DNA from: an uncultured Alphaproteobacteria bacterium
GTDB taxonomy: Bacteria; Pseudomonadota; Alphaproteobacteria; HIMB59; GCA-002718135
Length of the DNA: 64,000 nucleotides
Reading direction: 5' to 3'
Assembly (NCBI GenBank): GCA_902614395.1
Contig: CACMKW010000006.1
Location: forward strand, 1-64,000
Part shown: positions 9,229 to 19,662 of the stretch, piece after piece
Numbering within the stretch: the first letter of the stretch is position 1
Layout of the letters: every line of letters starts with the position of its first letter
Translations under genes and position numbers: made by a program
Notes under the pieces: model-generated
Told to the model about the DNA's origin: nothing
The model's database searches: none
Seen by the model: the letters and a program-made list of their open reading frames with translations, nothing else

Positions 9229-10657
9229 GATCTTTATCAGCAATTATCTCAGCTAATCTAAGTAGATTAGTAGTACCAGCACTTCCAAATGGAACACCAG
9301 CCGAGATAACTACGTCATCTCCTGGCTTTACTAATTTTTTATTTTTTGCAATTGAACATGCGATATTAACCATATCTTGTGCATTTTGAGCATCTTCTTG
9401 TGTATGGCAGGAGTTTACTCCCCAATATAATTGCATTTTTCTTGTAGTATTAATATTTGGAGATAAACCAACAATTTGAACGGGTGCTCTTTCCCTAGCC
9501 ATTCTAGTCGTTGTTCTTCCACTTACAGAAAATGTAATTATTGCTTTTGCATCTGATTTTTTCGCAATTGAGTAAGCTGCTAATGTTATTGCATCTGTAT
9601 TATCAACATCATCAACATTTTCTTGTATAATTCGTAAATCATAATTATTTTTATCATTTTCAACATTTTCTATAATTTTATTCATAGTTCTTACTACTTC
9701 CATTGGATGCGCTCCTACGGCTGACTCGCCAGATAACATTACAGCATCTGCTCCGTCGTATATAGCATTAGCAACATCAGATGCTTCTGCTCTAGTTGGA
9801 ACAAGATTTTCAATCATACTTTCAAGCATTTGTGTAGCAACAACAACTGGTTTACCAAAGTGCCTACATCTTTTAATAATATTTTTTTGAACTATAGGAA
9901 CTTGTTCTGTTGGCATTTCAACACCCAAATCACCTCTAGCTATCATAATACCATCTGCAGCGTTTATAATATCATCAATATTTTTCACTGCTGAAGGTTT
10001 TTCAATTTTTGCCATCACGAGTGCTTTATTGTTAATTATTTTTTTTAATTTGTGAATATCCTCTGCTTGTTGCACGAAAGAAAGTGCAACCCAATCAACT
10101 CCCATATCTAATGCCTTCATTAGATCAGATTTATCTTTTTTGGTAAGAGCGTCTATTGGAAGAATAACATCTGGAATATTTACACCTTTGTTATTTGAGA
10201 TTTCAGCATCATTTAAAACTTCTGTTATTAAACTATCTTTTTTTTGTTCAACAACTTGTAATCTAATCCTTCCATCATTTACTAATAAAATAGAATTAGG
10301 TGTTAAAAAATCATATATTTCTTCATGGGGAAAGTTAACCCTATTATTATCTCCAGGTTCAGTTGAAAGATCTAGTATAAAATTTTGACCTTTAACTAAA
10401 TTTTCTTTTGTATTCTTAAATGTACCCACTCTTAACTTGGGCCCTTGTAAGTCAGCTAATATGCATGATGCATGATTATGTTTTTCTTCAAGAGATCTAA
10501 TAGTTTCATAATTTTTTCTATGAATTTCTAAATCACCATGTGAAAAATTTAATCTAAAAACATCACATCCAGCCACAAATAAATCTTCTATTATTTTTTT
10601 ATCTGATGATGCTGGACCTAATGTAGCTAAAATTTTAGCTTTTCTGTTACGTTTCAT
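9221..10657 (-). CDS. pyk: Pyruvate kinase
   Basis: The enzyme transfers phosphate from phosphoenolpyruvate to ADP in the last step of glycolysis. Seen: the N-terminal KILATLGPAS, RLNFSHG, the metal/phosphate region MIARGDLGVEMP with QMLESM after it, and a complete C-terminal allosteric-type domain. The 478 residues are normal. Its presence matters because some streamlined pelagic alphaproteobacteria lack it; with phosphofructokinase at 20502 it points to a working Embden-Meyerhof route. A short divergent spacer separates it from the DUF1244 gene. Confidence 0.98.
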   Translation of the reverse strand: MKRNRKAKILATLGPASSDKKIIEDLFVAGCDVFRLNFSHGDLEIHRKNYETIRSLEEKHNHASCILADLQGPKLRVGTFKNTKENLVKGQNFILDLSTEPGDNNRVNFPHEEIYDFLTPNSILLVNDGRIRLQVVEQKKDSLITEVLNDAEISNNKGVNIPDVILPIDALTKKDKSDLMKALDMGVDWVALSFVQQAEDIHKLKKIINNKALVMAKIEKPSAVKNIDDIINAADGIMIARGDLGVEMPTEQVPIVQKNIIKRCRHFGKPVVVATQMLESMIENLVPTRAEASDVANAIYDGADAVMLSGESAVGAHPMEVVRTMNKIIENVENDKNNYDLRIIQENVDDVDNTDAITLAAYSIAKKSDAKAIITFSVSGRTTTRMARERAPVQIVGLSPNINTTRKMQLYWGVNSCHTQEDAQNAQDMVNIACSIAKNKKLVKPGDDVVISAGVPFGSAGTTNLLRLAEIIADKDLK

Positions 10658-10710
10658 TAATTATTATATATATATCACAAAAAAAGATTTATATAATTTA
10701 TTTACGTATT

Positions 10711-11001
10711 ATGACCAAAAACTTTGATAGAGATTTACTTGCTGATGTTGCAGAAAGATTGATTCATCATCTAAAAAATAGAACAGATGTTCAAAATATT
10801 GATTTAATGAATTTGTCAGGTTTTTGCAGAAACTGTCTTTCAAAATGGTACGTTAGTGCTGCAGAGAAGAAAAATATTTCTATTTCATATGATGAGGCAA
10901 GAGAAATGATCTATGGCATGCCATACTTAGAGTGGAAAACAAAATTTCAAAAAGAAATAACTTCTGAACAGAAAGAAAAGTTTGATAAAGGAAAAACTTA
11001 A
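10711..11001 (+). CDS. DUF1244 family protein
   Basis: This small 96-residue protein has the family signature GFCRNCLSKWY, with a Cys pair that could bind metal, followed by an MIYGMPYLEWK segment. DUF1244 proteins are widespread in proteobacteria, cytoplasmic and of unknown function. It stands alone between the divergent pyk gene and the convergent acyl-CoA synthetase gene, whose stop codon shares the same TTAA. Nothing around it suggests a role. Confidence 0.9.
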   Translation: MTKNFDRDLLADVAERLIHHLKNRTDVQNIDLMNLSGFCRNCLSKWYVSAAEKKNISISYDEAREMIYGMPYLEWKTKFQKEITSEQKEKFDKGKT

Positions 11002-12800
11002 TATAGTTTTTCTAAATTCTCTCCATACATCTCTTTTACTTTAAATCTTCTTACTTTCATGGAGGGAGTCATCATATTGTTTTCAATTGTAAACTCGTGA
11101 TCAATGAGAATAAATTTTCTTATTTGTTCAATACCAGAAAGGCTTTTATTGACTTTATCTACAACTTCCTTCATCTTTTTATTAAATGAAGAATCTTGAA
11201 TTATTTTATTTAAATCGCCCTCAACATTATTTTCTTTTGCCCATTCTAAGGCTAAATCTTTATTAGGAACCAGGATTGCAACTAGGTAATTTTTGAAATC
11301 TCCATATAACATTGATTGAGCAATTTCAGGTTCTATATCTAGTTTTGCCTCTATTCTTGAAGGAGAAATATTATCTCCACCAGCATTTACAATAATATCT
11401 TTTTTTCTATCTGTTATTTTTAAATAATCTTCTTCATCAAATTCACCAATATCACCTGTATGAACCCAACCATCAATTATAGTTTTATTAGTTGACTCAG
11501 GATCATTCCAATAACCATTCATAATTAGTTCACCACGAGCTAAAATTTCTCCATCTTCAGAAATTTTCACTTCATTTCCTTGAAGAACTTTTCCAACAGT
11601 ATCTAATTTAATTTTTTCAGGAGGGTTTGCAGAAATAACAGGAGCAGTTTCAGTTTGTCCGTATCCTTGAAGTAGTGGAAGGCCAAGGGCGCTCAGGTAT
11701 AATCCAACTTCAAAATTTAGTGCTGCGCCTCCTGATATCAATGCTCTTAGACTTCCGCCAAATCTTTTCTTAACTTTTTTTCTTACTATCCTATCCATCA
11801 ATCCATTCATAAATCTTTCAGAGAAGCTCATCTGCTCACCAAAATATTTTTTCTTTCCTAGATTTAATGTAATTGCAAAGAAGCGTTGACTTAATTTACT
11901 TTGGTTTTTTAGACCTTGTGAAATACGTGTGTGTAAAGAGTCATAAAATCTTGGAACAGCCGTCATAAAATGTGGTGCTGCCTCAGCCATATTTACTAAT
12001 AATTTATCTATACTTTCAGCGTAATAGATTTGTGCGCCTTGCCCCATTTCTAAGAATTGTAAAGTATGCTCATATGAATGAGATAATGGCAACCATGATA
12101 AATATCTAATTTCTTTTGTTAAATCACTAGTAAGACTCTCAAGTAATTTATCACAGGAAGCACAGTTTCTCAGCATTGCTCCATGACTTAACATCACTCC
12201 CTTAGGATTGCCTCCAGTACCTGATGTATAAATAATACATGCTGTATCTTTTCTTTTAAAATTTTTTGATAATTCTTCTATTTCATTAGAATTTTTACTT
12301 TTTTCTAAATTATCATTTATAATTTTATTGTATGATAAAATATTTACAACTTCTGTATAAGTTTCATTATCATCATTAATTTTTATTACATTTTGACAAT
12401 GTGAAATTTTTTCTATTGCAGGTAGAACTTTTTTCATTAACTCGTGTGATGATACAATTGCACATCTAGCACCAGAATGCTCAATAATATATTTATAGTC
12501 ATTAGTTGTGCTTGTTGTATAAGCAGGCACTGAAATTGCTCCGATGGACATTATTGCTAAATCAGTGATTTGCCATTCAGGCCTATTTTCAGATAAAATT
12601 AGTACTCTATCTCCTTCTAAAATTCCCAGATCTTTAAAGTATGTTGCTAGACTTTCGACTTGTTCTTTTACTTGTGACCAGCTTAAAGAAATATATTTAT
12701 CATTCTCTTTCTTCCATAAATATGGTTGATCTTTTAGATCATTTGCTTGATGATAAAATATACCCGGTATGTTATTAAATTCGTCAAAATTAACAATCAT
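10998..12800 (-). CDS. Long-chain acyl-CoA synthetase (AMP-forming)
   Basis: The 600-residue member of the AMP-binding superfamily has the P-loop-like IIYTSGTGGNPKGVMLSH, the adenylate site GYGQTETAPVIS, and GWVHTGDIGEFDEEDYLKITDRKK. N-terminal and central features match the FAA1/FadD15-like long-chain group. It activates a fatty acid to acyl-AMP and then acyl-CoA for lipid synthesis or beta-oxidation. It is a single gene, divergent from pepF. Chain-length preference cannot be read from sequence. Confidence 0.92.
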   Translation of the reverse strand: MIVNFDEFNNIPGIFYHQANDLKDQPYLWKKENDKYISLSWSQVKEQVESLATYFKDLGILEGDRVLILSENRPEWQITDLAIMSIGAISVPAYTTSTTNDYKYIIEHSGARCAIVSSHELMKKVLPAIEKISHCQNVIKINDDNETYTEVVNILSYNKIINDNLEKSKNSNEIEELSKNFKRKDTACIIYTSGTGGNPKGVMLSHGAMLRNCASCDKLLESLTSDLTKEIRYLSWLPLSHSYEHTLQFLEMGQGAQIYYAESIDKLLVNMAEAAPHFMTAVPRFYDSLHTRISQGLKNQSKLSQRFFAITLNLGKKKYFGEQMSFSERFMNGLMDRIVRKKVKKRFGGSLRALISGGAALNFEVGLYLSALGLPLLQGYGQTETAPVISANPPEKIKLDTVGKVLQGNEVKISEDGEILARGELIMNGYWNDPESTNKTIIDGWVHTGDIGEFDEEDYLKITDRKKDIIVNAGGDNISPSRIEAKLDIEPEIAQSMLYGDFKNYLVAILVPNKDLALEWAKENNVEGDLNKIIQDSSFNKKMKEVVDKVNKSLSGIEQIRKFILIDHEFTIENNMMTPSMKVRRFKVKEMYGENLEKLY

Positions 12801-12856
12801 GCTTTCTATCCTCCCTACAAAGCTTTGATATTAGACCTATATCGAAATAGTAAAAT

Positions 12857-14653
12857 ATGAAACAAAAAAATTATCAAAATTTAACAAAAAATACCTTTGG
12901 TAAACTACCAATTTGGAATTTGAAGGATTTATATGAATCGCCAAAAGACAAGAAGCTGAATAATGATTTAAATAAGCTCAGAATATCAACTAAAAAATTT
13001 GAGAAAAAATACGCATCCAAAATCACCAAGATTAGTTCTAATCAACTCTTGAAAGCCATTATTGAATTAGAGGATATTGATACAAAAATAGATAAAATTA
13101 TGTCTTATGCACACTTATTAGTTGCAGAGGATGGTAATAATGAAAAGAATAAAATTTTTTATCAACAAATGCAGGAGCAAATTACAAATATTGCCTCTTC
13201 AATTGTCTTCTTTAGTCTTGAGATAAATGAAATTTCTGAAAAAAATTTAAAAAAAATATATGCTGATAAAAAACTAAAAATTTACAAAAACTGGATTAAA
13301 AATATTCGAAAATTCAAACCTTATCAATTAGATGTTAAAACAGAAAAATTACTTCAAGAAAAAAGTATTACTTCTAGATCAGCCTGGATCAGACTATTTG
13401 ATGATACAATTGCATCACTAAAATTTCCTTTTAAGGGAAAAAATTTATCTAGTGCTGAAATTTTTAATTTTCTTTCTGATAAAAAGGAATCAAATCGTAA
13501 AAAATCAGCAGAGGTAGTATCTGCTATCCTAAAAGATAACATTAGTTTGTTTACATCTATTACTAATAATCTTGCAAAAGATAAATCCATAAATGATAAA
13601 TGGAGAGGATTGCCTAATCCAGTTAGTTCAAGAAATTTATCTAATGTTGTTGAAGATGAAGTTGTAGAAGCCTTAACTGAAACAATAAAAGAAAATTATC
13701 CAAAAATTGCTCATCGTTATTATAAAATTAAATCTAAATGGCTAAAAAAGAAATCTTTAATGTATTGGGACAGAAATGCACCTCTTCCTTTTCAATCACA
13801 TAGTATTTATTCTTGGAAAGATGCAAGACAAATTGTAACTGATGCTTATTCAAATTTTGATAAGAGGGCAGGAAATATTGTAAACAAATTTTTTGATAAT
13901 TCATGGATACACGCTCCAGTAATTCCAGGAAAATCTCCCGGTGCGTTCGCTGCTTCTACTGTTCCATCAGCTCATCCATTTATACTTGTTAATTACCAGG
14001 GTAAAGCAAGAGATATAGCAACTCTTGCTCATGAATTAGGACACGGCATTCATCAATATTTAGCAGGACGAAAACAAACTTATTTTAATTCTTCAACACC
14101 GTTAACGCTTGCTGAAACAGCAAGTGTTTTTGGAGAAATGTTAACTTTTAAATCTCTTTTATCTATTACTTCAAAAGAAAATGAACGTAAGGGGCTTTTA
14201 GCAAATAAAGTAGAAGATATGCTAAACACTGTTGTGAGGCAGATTGCATTTTTTGAATTTGAAAAACGTATTCATCATCAAAGAAAAATCAAAGAATTAA
14301 GTGTTGACGAAATTTGTGAAATTTGGATTGATGTTCAAAAGAAAAGTTTAGGACCATCAATAAAATTTAATGATGATTATAAATATTTCTGGAGCTATAT
14401 ACCTCATTTTATTCATTCACCATTTTATGTTTATGCATATGCTTTTGGTGATTGTCTTGTTAATTCTCTTTTTAATGTTTACGAAAACAAACTCCCTAAA
14501 TTTGAAGATAAATACATTACTTTGTTAGAGAGTGGTGGTAGTGATACATATGATAAATTATTGAAACCTTTTGGTTTAAATCCAAAGAAAAAAGATTTTT
14601 GGCAAAAAGGAGTTAATGTTATTGAGAAACTGATTGACCAATTAGAAGAATAA
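12857..14653 (+). CDS. pepF: M3 family oligoendopeptidase (PepF-like)
   Basis: This 598-residue zinc metallopeptidase has the HExxH site in LAHELGHGIHQYL, near residue 395, and a downstream Glu in LAETASVFGEM that would be the third ligand. The mostly helical N-terminal half matches oligoendopeptidase F. It cleaves short cytoplasmic peptides and recycles amino acids. No signal peptide is seen. It is followed after two bases by the UbiB-like gene, suggesting cotranscription. Confidence 0.93.
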   Translation: MKQKNYQNLTKNTFGKLPIWNLKDLYESPKDKKLNNDLNKLRISTKKFEKKYASKITKISSNQLLKAIIELEDIDTKIDKIMSYAHLLVAEDGNNEKNKIFYQQMQEQITNIASSIVFFSLEINEISEKNLKKIYADKKLKIYKNWIKNIRKFKPYQLDVKTEKLLQEKSITSRSAWIRLFDDTIASLKFPFKGKNLSSAEIFNFLSDKKESNRKKSAEVVSAILKDNISLFTSITNNLAKDKSINDKWRGLPNPVSSRNLSNVVEDEVVEALTETIKENYPKIAHRYYKIKSKWLKKKSLMYWDRNAPLPFQSHSIYSWKDARQIVTDAYSNFDKRAGNIVNKFFDNSWIHAPVIPGKSPGAFAASTVPSAHPFILVNYQGKARDIATLAHELGHGIHQYLAGRKQTYFNSSTPLTLAETASVFGEMLTFKSLLSITSKENERKGLLANKVEDMLNTVVRQIAFFEFEKRIHHQRKIKELSVDEICEIWIDVQKKSLGPSIKFNDDYKYFWSYIPHFIHSPFYVYAYAFGDCLVNSLFNVYENKLPKFEDKYITLLESGGSDTYDKLLKPFGLNPKKKDFWQKGVNVIEKLIDQLEE

Positions 14654-14655
14654 GA

Positions 14656-16002
14656 TTGATGAAAGATAAAGAAGCAAAATCTCTAACTAAACAACTTACC
14701 AGGTATGCAAAAGTTGGCGGTGTTGTTGGAAAATTAGCCACTAAACTTGCAAGTCAAAGATATTTAGGTGTTAAGTTAGATAAAGAAAAACATGCTTCAG
14801 AAATAAGAGCTGCTCTTGGAAGTATTAAAGGACCCTTGATGAAAGTGGCACAATTATCAGCAACTATACCTGACTTACTTCCTGATGAGTACGCGCAAGA
14901 GCTTATGCATTTACAGTCTAATGCTCCACCGATGGGATGGTTATTTGTTAAAAGAAGAATGGCTGCAGAATTAAAGCAGGACTGGCAAAAAAATTTTATT
15001 GAGTTTGATAAAGAAGCAACAAGAGCAGCCTCTCTTGGACAAGTTCATAAAGCTAAAATAAAAAATGATGATATAGTTGCTTGCAAACTACAATACCCCG
15101 ACATGGCTTCAGCAGTTAGTGCTGATCTTTCACAATTAAAAATGATTTTTTCAATTTATCAGTCTTATAATAAAGCCATCAAAACTGATGAAGTATATAA
15201 AGAAATCACTGACAGACTTAAAGAAGAGCTAGATTATGAAAGAGAAAAAAAATTAATGGCTGTATTTAGAAATATATTTTCAAATATAAATTTTGTTCAT
15301 GTTCCAAAAACCTATGATAAATTATCTACAAAGAGATTGCTAACTATGAGTTGGCTAGATGGTGAGCCTATTTTGAATTTTAAAAAATCTCCTAAAGAAA
15401 CAAGAAATACATTAGCGGCTAATATGTATAAAGCTTGGTATAAACCATTCTTTGAATACGGAGTGCTTCACGGAGATCCACATTTAGGAAATTATTCTGT
15501 ACAAAAAAAAGACCTTAGTATTAATATATATGACTTTGGTTGTATGAGAATTTTTAATGGTAATTTCATTCAAGGTGTAATTGATTTATACTTTGCTCTT
15601 CAAGAAAATGATAATTCAAAGGCTGTCCATGCTTATGAGCAATGGGGTTTTACAGATATTACCAAAGAGAAATTAAAAGTTTTAAATAAATGGGCAGGAT
15701 TTTTATATTCACCTTTGATGGAAGATAAAGTCCAAAAAATACAAGAAAGTGACAGTGGTATATATGGAGCACAAATTGCATCTGAAGTTCATCAAGAACT
15801 TAAAAAACTAGGTGGAGTTAAACCTCCAAAAGAATTTGTGTTTATGGATAGAGCAGCAGTAGGACTAGGTTCAGTATTTATGCATTTAAAAGCTGAAGTA
15901 AATTGGTACAAAATATTCCACGAGCTCATTAAGGATTTTAACTCAAAAAAATTAATGAAAAACCAACAAAAAGCTTTAAATTTAGCCAACCTATCAATAT
16001 AA
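14656..16002 (+). CDS. ABC1/UbiB-family atypical kinase
   Basis: The protein is an AarF/UbiB/COQ8-type kinase-like ATPase. Seen: the helical N-terminal extension with KVAQLSATIPDLLP, where the usual KxGQ has Ala for Gly; an Ala-rich nucleotide loop RAASLGQVHKA; HGDPHLGNY as the catalytic loop; and IYDFGCMR as the DFG-like metal site. Known relatives support ubiquinone biosynthesis or lipid homeostasis. I recall the KVAQ form as common to an alphaproteobacterial subgroup rather than a defect. The track start is a TTG at 14656; the ATG at 14659 is more likely. Whether this is the true UbiB is unclear. Confidence 0.9.
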   Translation: MMKDKEAKSLTKQLTRYAKVGGVVGKLATKLASQRYLGVKLDKEKHASEIRAALGSIKGPLMKVAQLSATIPDLLPDEYAQELMHLQSNAPPMGWLFVKRRMAAELKQDWQKNFIEFDKEATRAASLGQVHKAKIKNDDIVACKLQYPDMASAVSADLSQLKMIFSIYQSYNKAIKTDEVYKEITDRLKEELDYEREKKLMAVFRNIFSNINFVHVPKTYDKLSTKRLLTMSWLDGEPILNFKKSPKETRNTLAANMYKAWYKPFFEYGVLHGDPHLGNYSVQKKDLSINIYDFGCMRIFNGNFIQGVIDLYFALQENDNSKAVHAYEQWGFTDITKEKLKVLNKWAGFLYSPLMEDKVQKIQESDSGIYGAQIASEVHQELKKLGGVKPPKEFVFMDRAAVGLGSVFMHLKAEVNWYKIFHELIKDFNSKKLMKNQQKALNLANLSI

Positions 16003-16008
16003 GAACTC

Positions 16009-17130
16009 ATGCTCTTATCTGCTATTAAAGAAAATGATAACAATGAGACAAGAGTCTCTATCTCCCCTGAATCGGTAAAGCTTTTTTCTAGACTAGGTTT
16101 TGAAGTTATAATTGAAAATGGAGCGGGAGAAACTTCAGGATATCAAAATTCAAATTATGAAGAAGCTGGAGCAAAAATTGTTACTAGATCAGAGTGTTTA
16201 AAAGCTGATGTTTGTTTATGTGTTAGAATGCCAAGCACTCATGATTTAAATAATTTAAAAAGTAATTCATTATTAATTGGGATTTTAAATCCATACGAAA
16301 ATAAATCTGAATTTGCTAATTTAAACAAAAATAAAATATCATCATGCTGTATGGAATTAATTCCTAGAATAAGTAGAGCCCAAAGTATGGATGTTTTATC
16401 ATCTCAAGCTAATTTAGCAGGGTATAGAAGTGTGATTGATGCAGCAGAGCAATTTGGAAAAGCTTTTCCAATGATGATGACTGCAGCAGGACGAGTAAAT
16501 CCAGCAAAAGTTATGATACTTGGTGTAGGTGTTGCAGGTTTACAAGCAATAGCAACAGCAAAAAGACTTGGGGCGGTAGTATCTGCTACTGATGTAAGAG
16601 CAGCAACTAAGGAACAAGTCGAAAGTCTTGGTGGTAAATTCATAATGGTTGAAGATGATGAAGCTCAAAATGCTGAAACCGCAGGTGGTTATGCAAAGGA
16701 AATGAGTGAAGATTATAAGAAAAAACAAGCTCAATTGATAGCTGAAACAATTTCAAAACAAGACATTGTAATTTGTACAGCTCTTATCCCTGGAAAAAAA
16801 GCACCGGTGTTAATTACTGAAGAAATGGTTTCTTCGATGATACCGGGTTCAGTGGTAATTGATTTAGCTGTGGAAGCTGGTGGTAATTGCCCTTTAAGTA
16901 AAATGAATGAAGTAGTAATACATAATGGAGTTAAAGTTGTTGGTTATGGCAATGTTCCTGGAAGAGTTGCAAAAGATGCATCAGCTTTGTATGCTAAAAA
17001 TATTTTTAACTTTTTAAGTTTGTTAATTGATAAAGAAAATAAAAAGATAAATTTTGATTTTGACGATGAAATAATTAATTCTGTTTTGCTAACACATGAC
17101 GGAGATGTAAGATTGGAGCAATTTAAGTAA
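16009..17130 (+). CDS. pntAA: NAD(P) transhydrogenase subunit alpha, part 1 (NAD-binding domain I)
   Basis: This is the soluble NAD(H)-binding domain I of proton-translocating transhydrogenase, which uses the proton gradient to reduce NADP+ with NADH. Seen: the alanine-dehydrogenase-like N-terminus (ETRVSISPESVKLF), the Rossmann motif VMILGVGVAGLQAIA, and YGNVPGRVAKDASALYAKN near the end. The 373-residue length is that of the split three-subunit alphaproteobacterial form, in which domain I is a separate protein. The two other subunits follow directly. Confidence 0.97.
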   Translation: MLLSAIKENDNNETRVSISPESVKLFSRLGFEVIIENGAGETSGYQNSNYEEAGAKIVTRSECLKADVCLCVRMPSTHDLNNLKSNSLLIGILNPYENKSEFANLNKNKISSCCMELIPRISRAQSMDVLSSQANLAGYRSVIDAAEQFGKAFPMMMTAAGRVNPAKVMILGVGVAGLQAIATAKRLGAVVSATDVRAATKEQVESLGGKFIMVEDDEAQNAETAGGYAKEMSEDYKKKQAQLIAETISKQDIVICTALIPGKKAPVLITEEMVSSMIPGSVVIDLAVEAGGNCPLSKMNEVVIHNGVKVVGYGNVPGRVAKDASALYAKNIFNFLSLLIDKENKKINFDFDDEIINSVLLTHDGDVRLEQFK

Positions 17131-17131
17131 T

Positions 17132-17449
17132 ATGGAAGCGCATTCTTCAGAAGTATTTGTTATTGGATTAACTGTATTTTTTTTAGCTTGTATTATTGGG
17201 TATTATGTAGTTTGGTCTGTCACTCCTGCCTTACATAGTCCTTTGATGGGTGTAACAAATGCAATATCAAGTGTAATTATAGTTGGAGCAATACTAGCAG
17301 CTGGTCCTCAAGGTTTTGATACTTCTAAAATATTTGGATTAATTGGCGTAGTATTAGCTTCAGTTAATATTTTTGGAGGATTCCTCGTAACTTATCGAAT
17401 GCTTTCGATGTTTAAGAAAAAAACAAAAAAAACAAAGGAAAAAGAATAA
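17132..17449 (+). CDS. pntAB: NAD(P) transhydrogenase subunit alpha, part 2 (membrane)
   Basis: This 105-residue membrane protein has about three hydrophobic helices, including YYVVWSVTPALHSPLMGVTN, typical of the alpha-2 membrane piece of domain II. It forms part of the proton channel. The tail is strongly basic (KKKTKKTKEKE). It lies one base after pntAA, and its TAA overlaps the pntB ATG by one base. Confidence 0.96.
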   Translation: MEAHSSEVFVIGLTVFFLACIIGYYVVWSVTPALHSPLMGVTNAISSVIIVGAILAAGPQGFDTSKIFGLIGVVLASVNIFGGFLVTYRMLSMFKKKTKKTKEKE

Positions 17450-18843
17450 TGTCTTCTAACATGGTTGCGATATTATATTTAATTTCTGCGTTATTATTCA
17501 TCTTTGCTCTAAGAGGTTTATCACACCCTGAATCTTCAAGAATGGGTAACATTTTTGGTATAATTGGAATGGTTATAGCGGTGTTTACAACGCTAATGTT
17601 CAAATCAGTTCTTAGTTATTATGAAATTGGAGCCGCGATACTTATTGGTGGCGCTATCGGTTCCTTTATTGCTCTTAGAATTGAGATGACAGCATTACCT
17701 CAATTAGTAGCAGCTTTTCATAGCTTAGTAGGATTAGCAGCTGTATTTGTTGCTGCTGCTGCATTCTATGATCCAGTAGCTTTTAGTATTGGTAAAGTTG
17801 GTTCGATTAAAACTGCTAGTTTAGTTGAAATGAGTATTGGAACATTTATTGGCGCTATAACTTTCTCTGGTTCAGTTTTAGCTTTTGGAAAATTACAAGG
17901 TACAATTTCAGGAAAGCCCATAGTATTCAAGTTCCAGCATCTTATAAATGCACTAATTTTCCTTCTAATTATTTTCCTGATTATATTATTTGTAATTAAT
18001 CAATCTCCAACAATCTTTTGGACAATAGTTATTGTTTCAATATTATTAGGTTTTCTTGTAGTAATTCCCATTGGTGGAGCTGACATGCCAGTTGTTGTTT
18101 CTATGTTAAACTCTTATTCAGGTTGGGCAGCTTGCGGCATAGGATTTACCCTAAGTAACAATCTCTTAATTATAACTGGTGCTCTTGTCGGAGCATCTGG
18201 CGCGATATTAAGTTACATAATGAGTAAAGGGATGAATAGATCTATTATTAATGTTGTTCTAGGAGGTTTTGGCGGCGAGCAAGACACTAGTGCTAGTAAG
18301 GATAACTCAGATAAAATTGTTAAACAAGGTAATGCAGAAGATGCGGCATATATAATGAAAAATGCAGACTCTGTAATTATTGTACCAGGTTATGGAATGG
18401 CTGTAGCGCAAGCACAACATGCTTTAAGAGAAATGGGTGATATACTAAAAAAAGAAGGAATAGAGGTAAGATATGCAATACACCCTGTTGCAGGAAGAAT
18501 GCCAGGCCACATGAATGTTTTACTAGCTGAAGCTAATGTTCCTTATGAAGAAGTTTTAGAACTAGATGAAATTAATCATGATTTTCCAATGACAGAGGTT
18601 TCTTTTGTTATTGGGGCAAATGATGTAACAAATCCTGCTGCAAAAACGGATGAGTCATCTCCTATTTATGGTATGCCTATTTTAGATGTAGAAAAATCTC
18701 AGAGCGTTTTATTTGTAAAACGTTCAATGGCAACTGGTTATTCAGGCGTTGATAATGAGCTATTCTATAGAGATAATACAACTATGCTATTTGGAGATGC
18801 TAAAAAAATGTGTGAGGATATTGTAAAAAGTCTTTCCGCTTAA
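17449..18843 (+). CDS. pntB: NAD(P) transhydrogenase subunit beta
   Basis: The 464-residue subunit has an N-terminal membrane part with about nine helices, including a channel segment [16 protein letters not shown], and a C-terminal NADP(H)-binding domain III with [17 protein letters not shown] and [20 protein letters not shown]. Together with the two alpha pieces it makes a complete enzyme that supplies NADPH. The stop shares TTAA with the stop of the convergent rpsU gene. Confidence 0.98.
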   Translation: MSSNMVAILYLISALLFIFALRGLSHPESSRMGNIFGIIGMVIAVFTTLMFKSVLSYYEIGAAILIGGAIGSFIALRIEMTALPQLVAAFHSLVGLAAVFVAAAAFYDPVAFSIGKVGSIKTASLVEMSIGTFIGAITFSGSVLAFGKLQGTISGKPIVFKFQHLINALIFLLIIFLIILFVINQSPTIFWTIVIVSILLGFLVVIPIGGADMPVVVSMLNSYSGWAACGIGFTLSNNLLIITGALVGASGAILSYIMSKGMNRSIINVVLGGFGGEQDTSASKDNSDKIVKQGNAEDAAYIMKNADSVIIVPGYGMAVAQAQHALREMGDILKKEGIEVRYAIHPVAGRMPGHMNVLLAEANVPYEEVLELDEINHDFPMTEVSFVIGANDVTNPAAKTDESSPIYGMPILDVEKSQSVLFVKRSMATGYSGVDNELFYRDNTTMLFGDAKKMCEDIVKSLSA

Positions 18844-19037
18844 TCGTTATTTCTTTTTGCAGATTTTCTTGCTCTTCTAATATTTTCTTCTTTTTCTCTA
18901 GCGCGTTTCAAACAAGGTTTTTCATAGTGTTTGCGAAGTTTCATTTCTTTATATAAACCTTCACGCTGCATTTTCTTTTTTAGCATTCTAATTGCTTGTT
19001 CTACGTTATTATCTTTTACGTTAACAAAAAGTGTCAT
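18840..19037 (-). CDS. rpsU: 30S ribosomal protein S21
   Basis: This short basic 65-residue protein matches bS21: [25 protein letters not shown] at the start, then [18 protein letters not shown] and a basic tail. S21 sits near the anti-Shine-Dalgarno region of the small subunit and aids initiation. It is transcribed away from def and the COQ9-family gene, echoing the alphaproteobacterial arrangement that named COQ9 relatives 'rpsU-divergently transcribed'. Confidence 0.97.
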   Translation of the reverse strand: MTLFVNVKDNNVEQAIRMLKKKMQREGLYKEMKLRKHYEKPCLKRAREKEENIRRARKSAKRNND

Positions 19038-19131
19038 TGGATCGGGCTAGTAACATAAAGTCATATTATTTGCAAACGGATATATTGCATTAATCTATTG
19101 GTATATTAAAAAAAATACTTATATTTAATAT

Positions 19132-19662
19132 GTGTCTATTCTCAAAATATCAAAAATCGGTCATCCAGTTTTGCTAAAAGAATGTTCTGAAATAAAAGAA
19201 TTCTCATCAGATTCTCTAAAAAAAATAGTTTATGATATGTCTGAAACAATGCTTGACTATAACGGTATAGGTCTAGCAGCACCCCAAGTACATATCTCAA
19301 AGCAAATAATTGTATTTCGTAATCCTGATAATGAAGAAAAAGATAAAATTGAGATAACACCATTAATAAATCCTAGTTTTACACCTATGGGAAAAGAAAC
19401 AGAGGATGATTGGGAAGGATGTTTATCTATCCCTGGTATGCAAGGCCTGGTTAGAAGATTTAAAAAAATTAAATATTCTGGATTTGATCTTGATGGTAAG
19501 GTGATTGAAAATGAAGTTGAAGGTTTACATGCAAGGGTAGTACAACATGAGGTAGATCATTTAAACGGCATTTTGTATACATCTCGCTTAGCTCATAAAA
19601 ATGCTTTTGGTTTTGAAAAAGAAATAACAATTTATTGGAAAAATGAACAAAACAGAAAATAA
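19132..19662 (+). CDS. def: Peptide deformylase
   Basis: The enzyme removes the formyl group from the N-terminal methionine of new proteins. All three signature motifs are present: GIGLAAPQ (residues 45-52), EGCLS with the metal-binding Cys, and QHEVDH with the two His ligands and catalytic Glu. The 176 residues are typical. The start is a GTG; an ATG overlaps it in another frame. It overlaps the COQ9-family gene by 20 bases and sits between that gene and rpsU. Confidence 0.97.
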   Translation: MSILKISKIGHPVLLKECSEIKEFSSDSLKKIVYDMSETMLDYNGIGLAAPQVHISKQIIVFRNPDNEEKDKIEITPLINPSFTPMGKETEDDWEGCLSIPGMQGLVRRFKKIKYSGFDLDGKVIENEVEGLHARVVQHEVDHLNGILYTSRLAHKNAFGFEKEITIYWKNEQNRK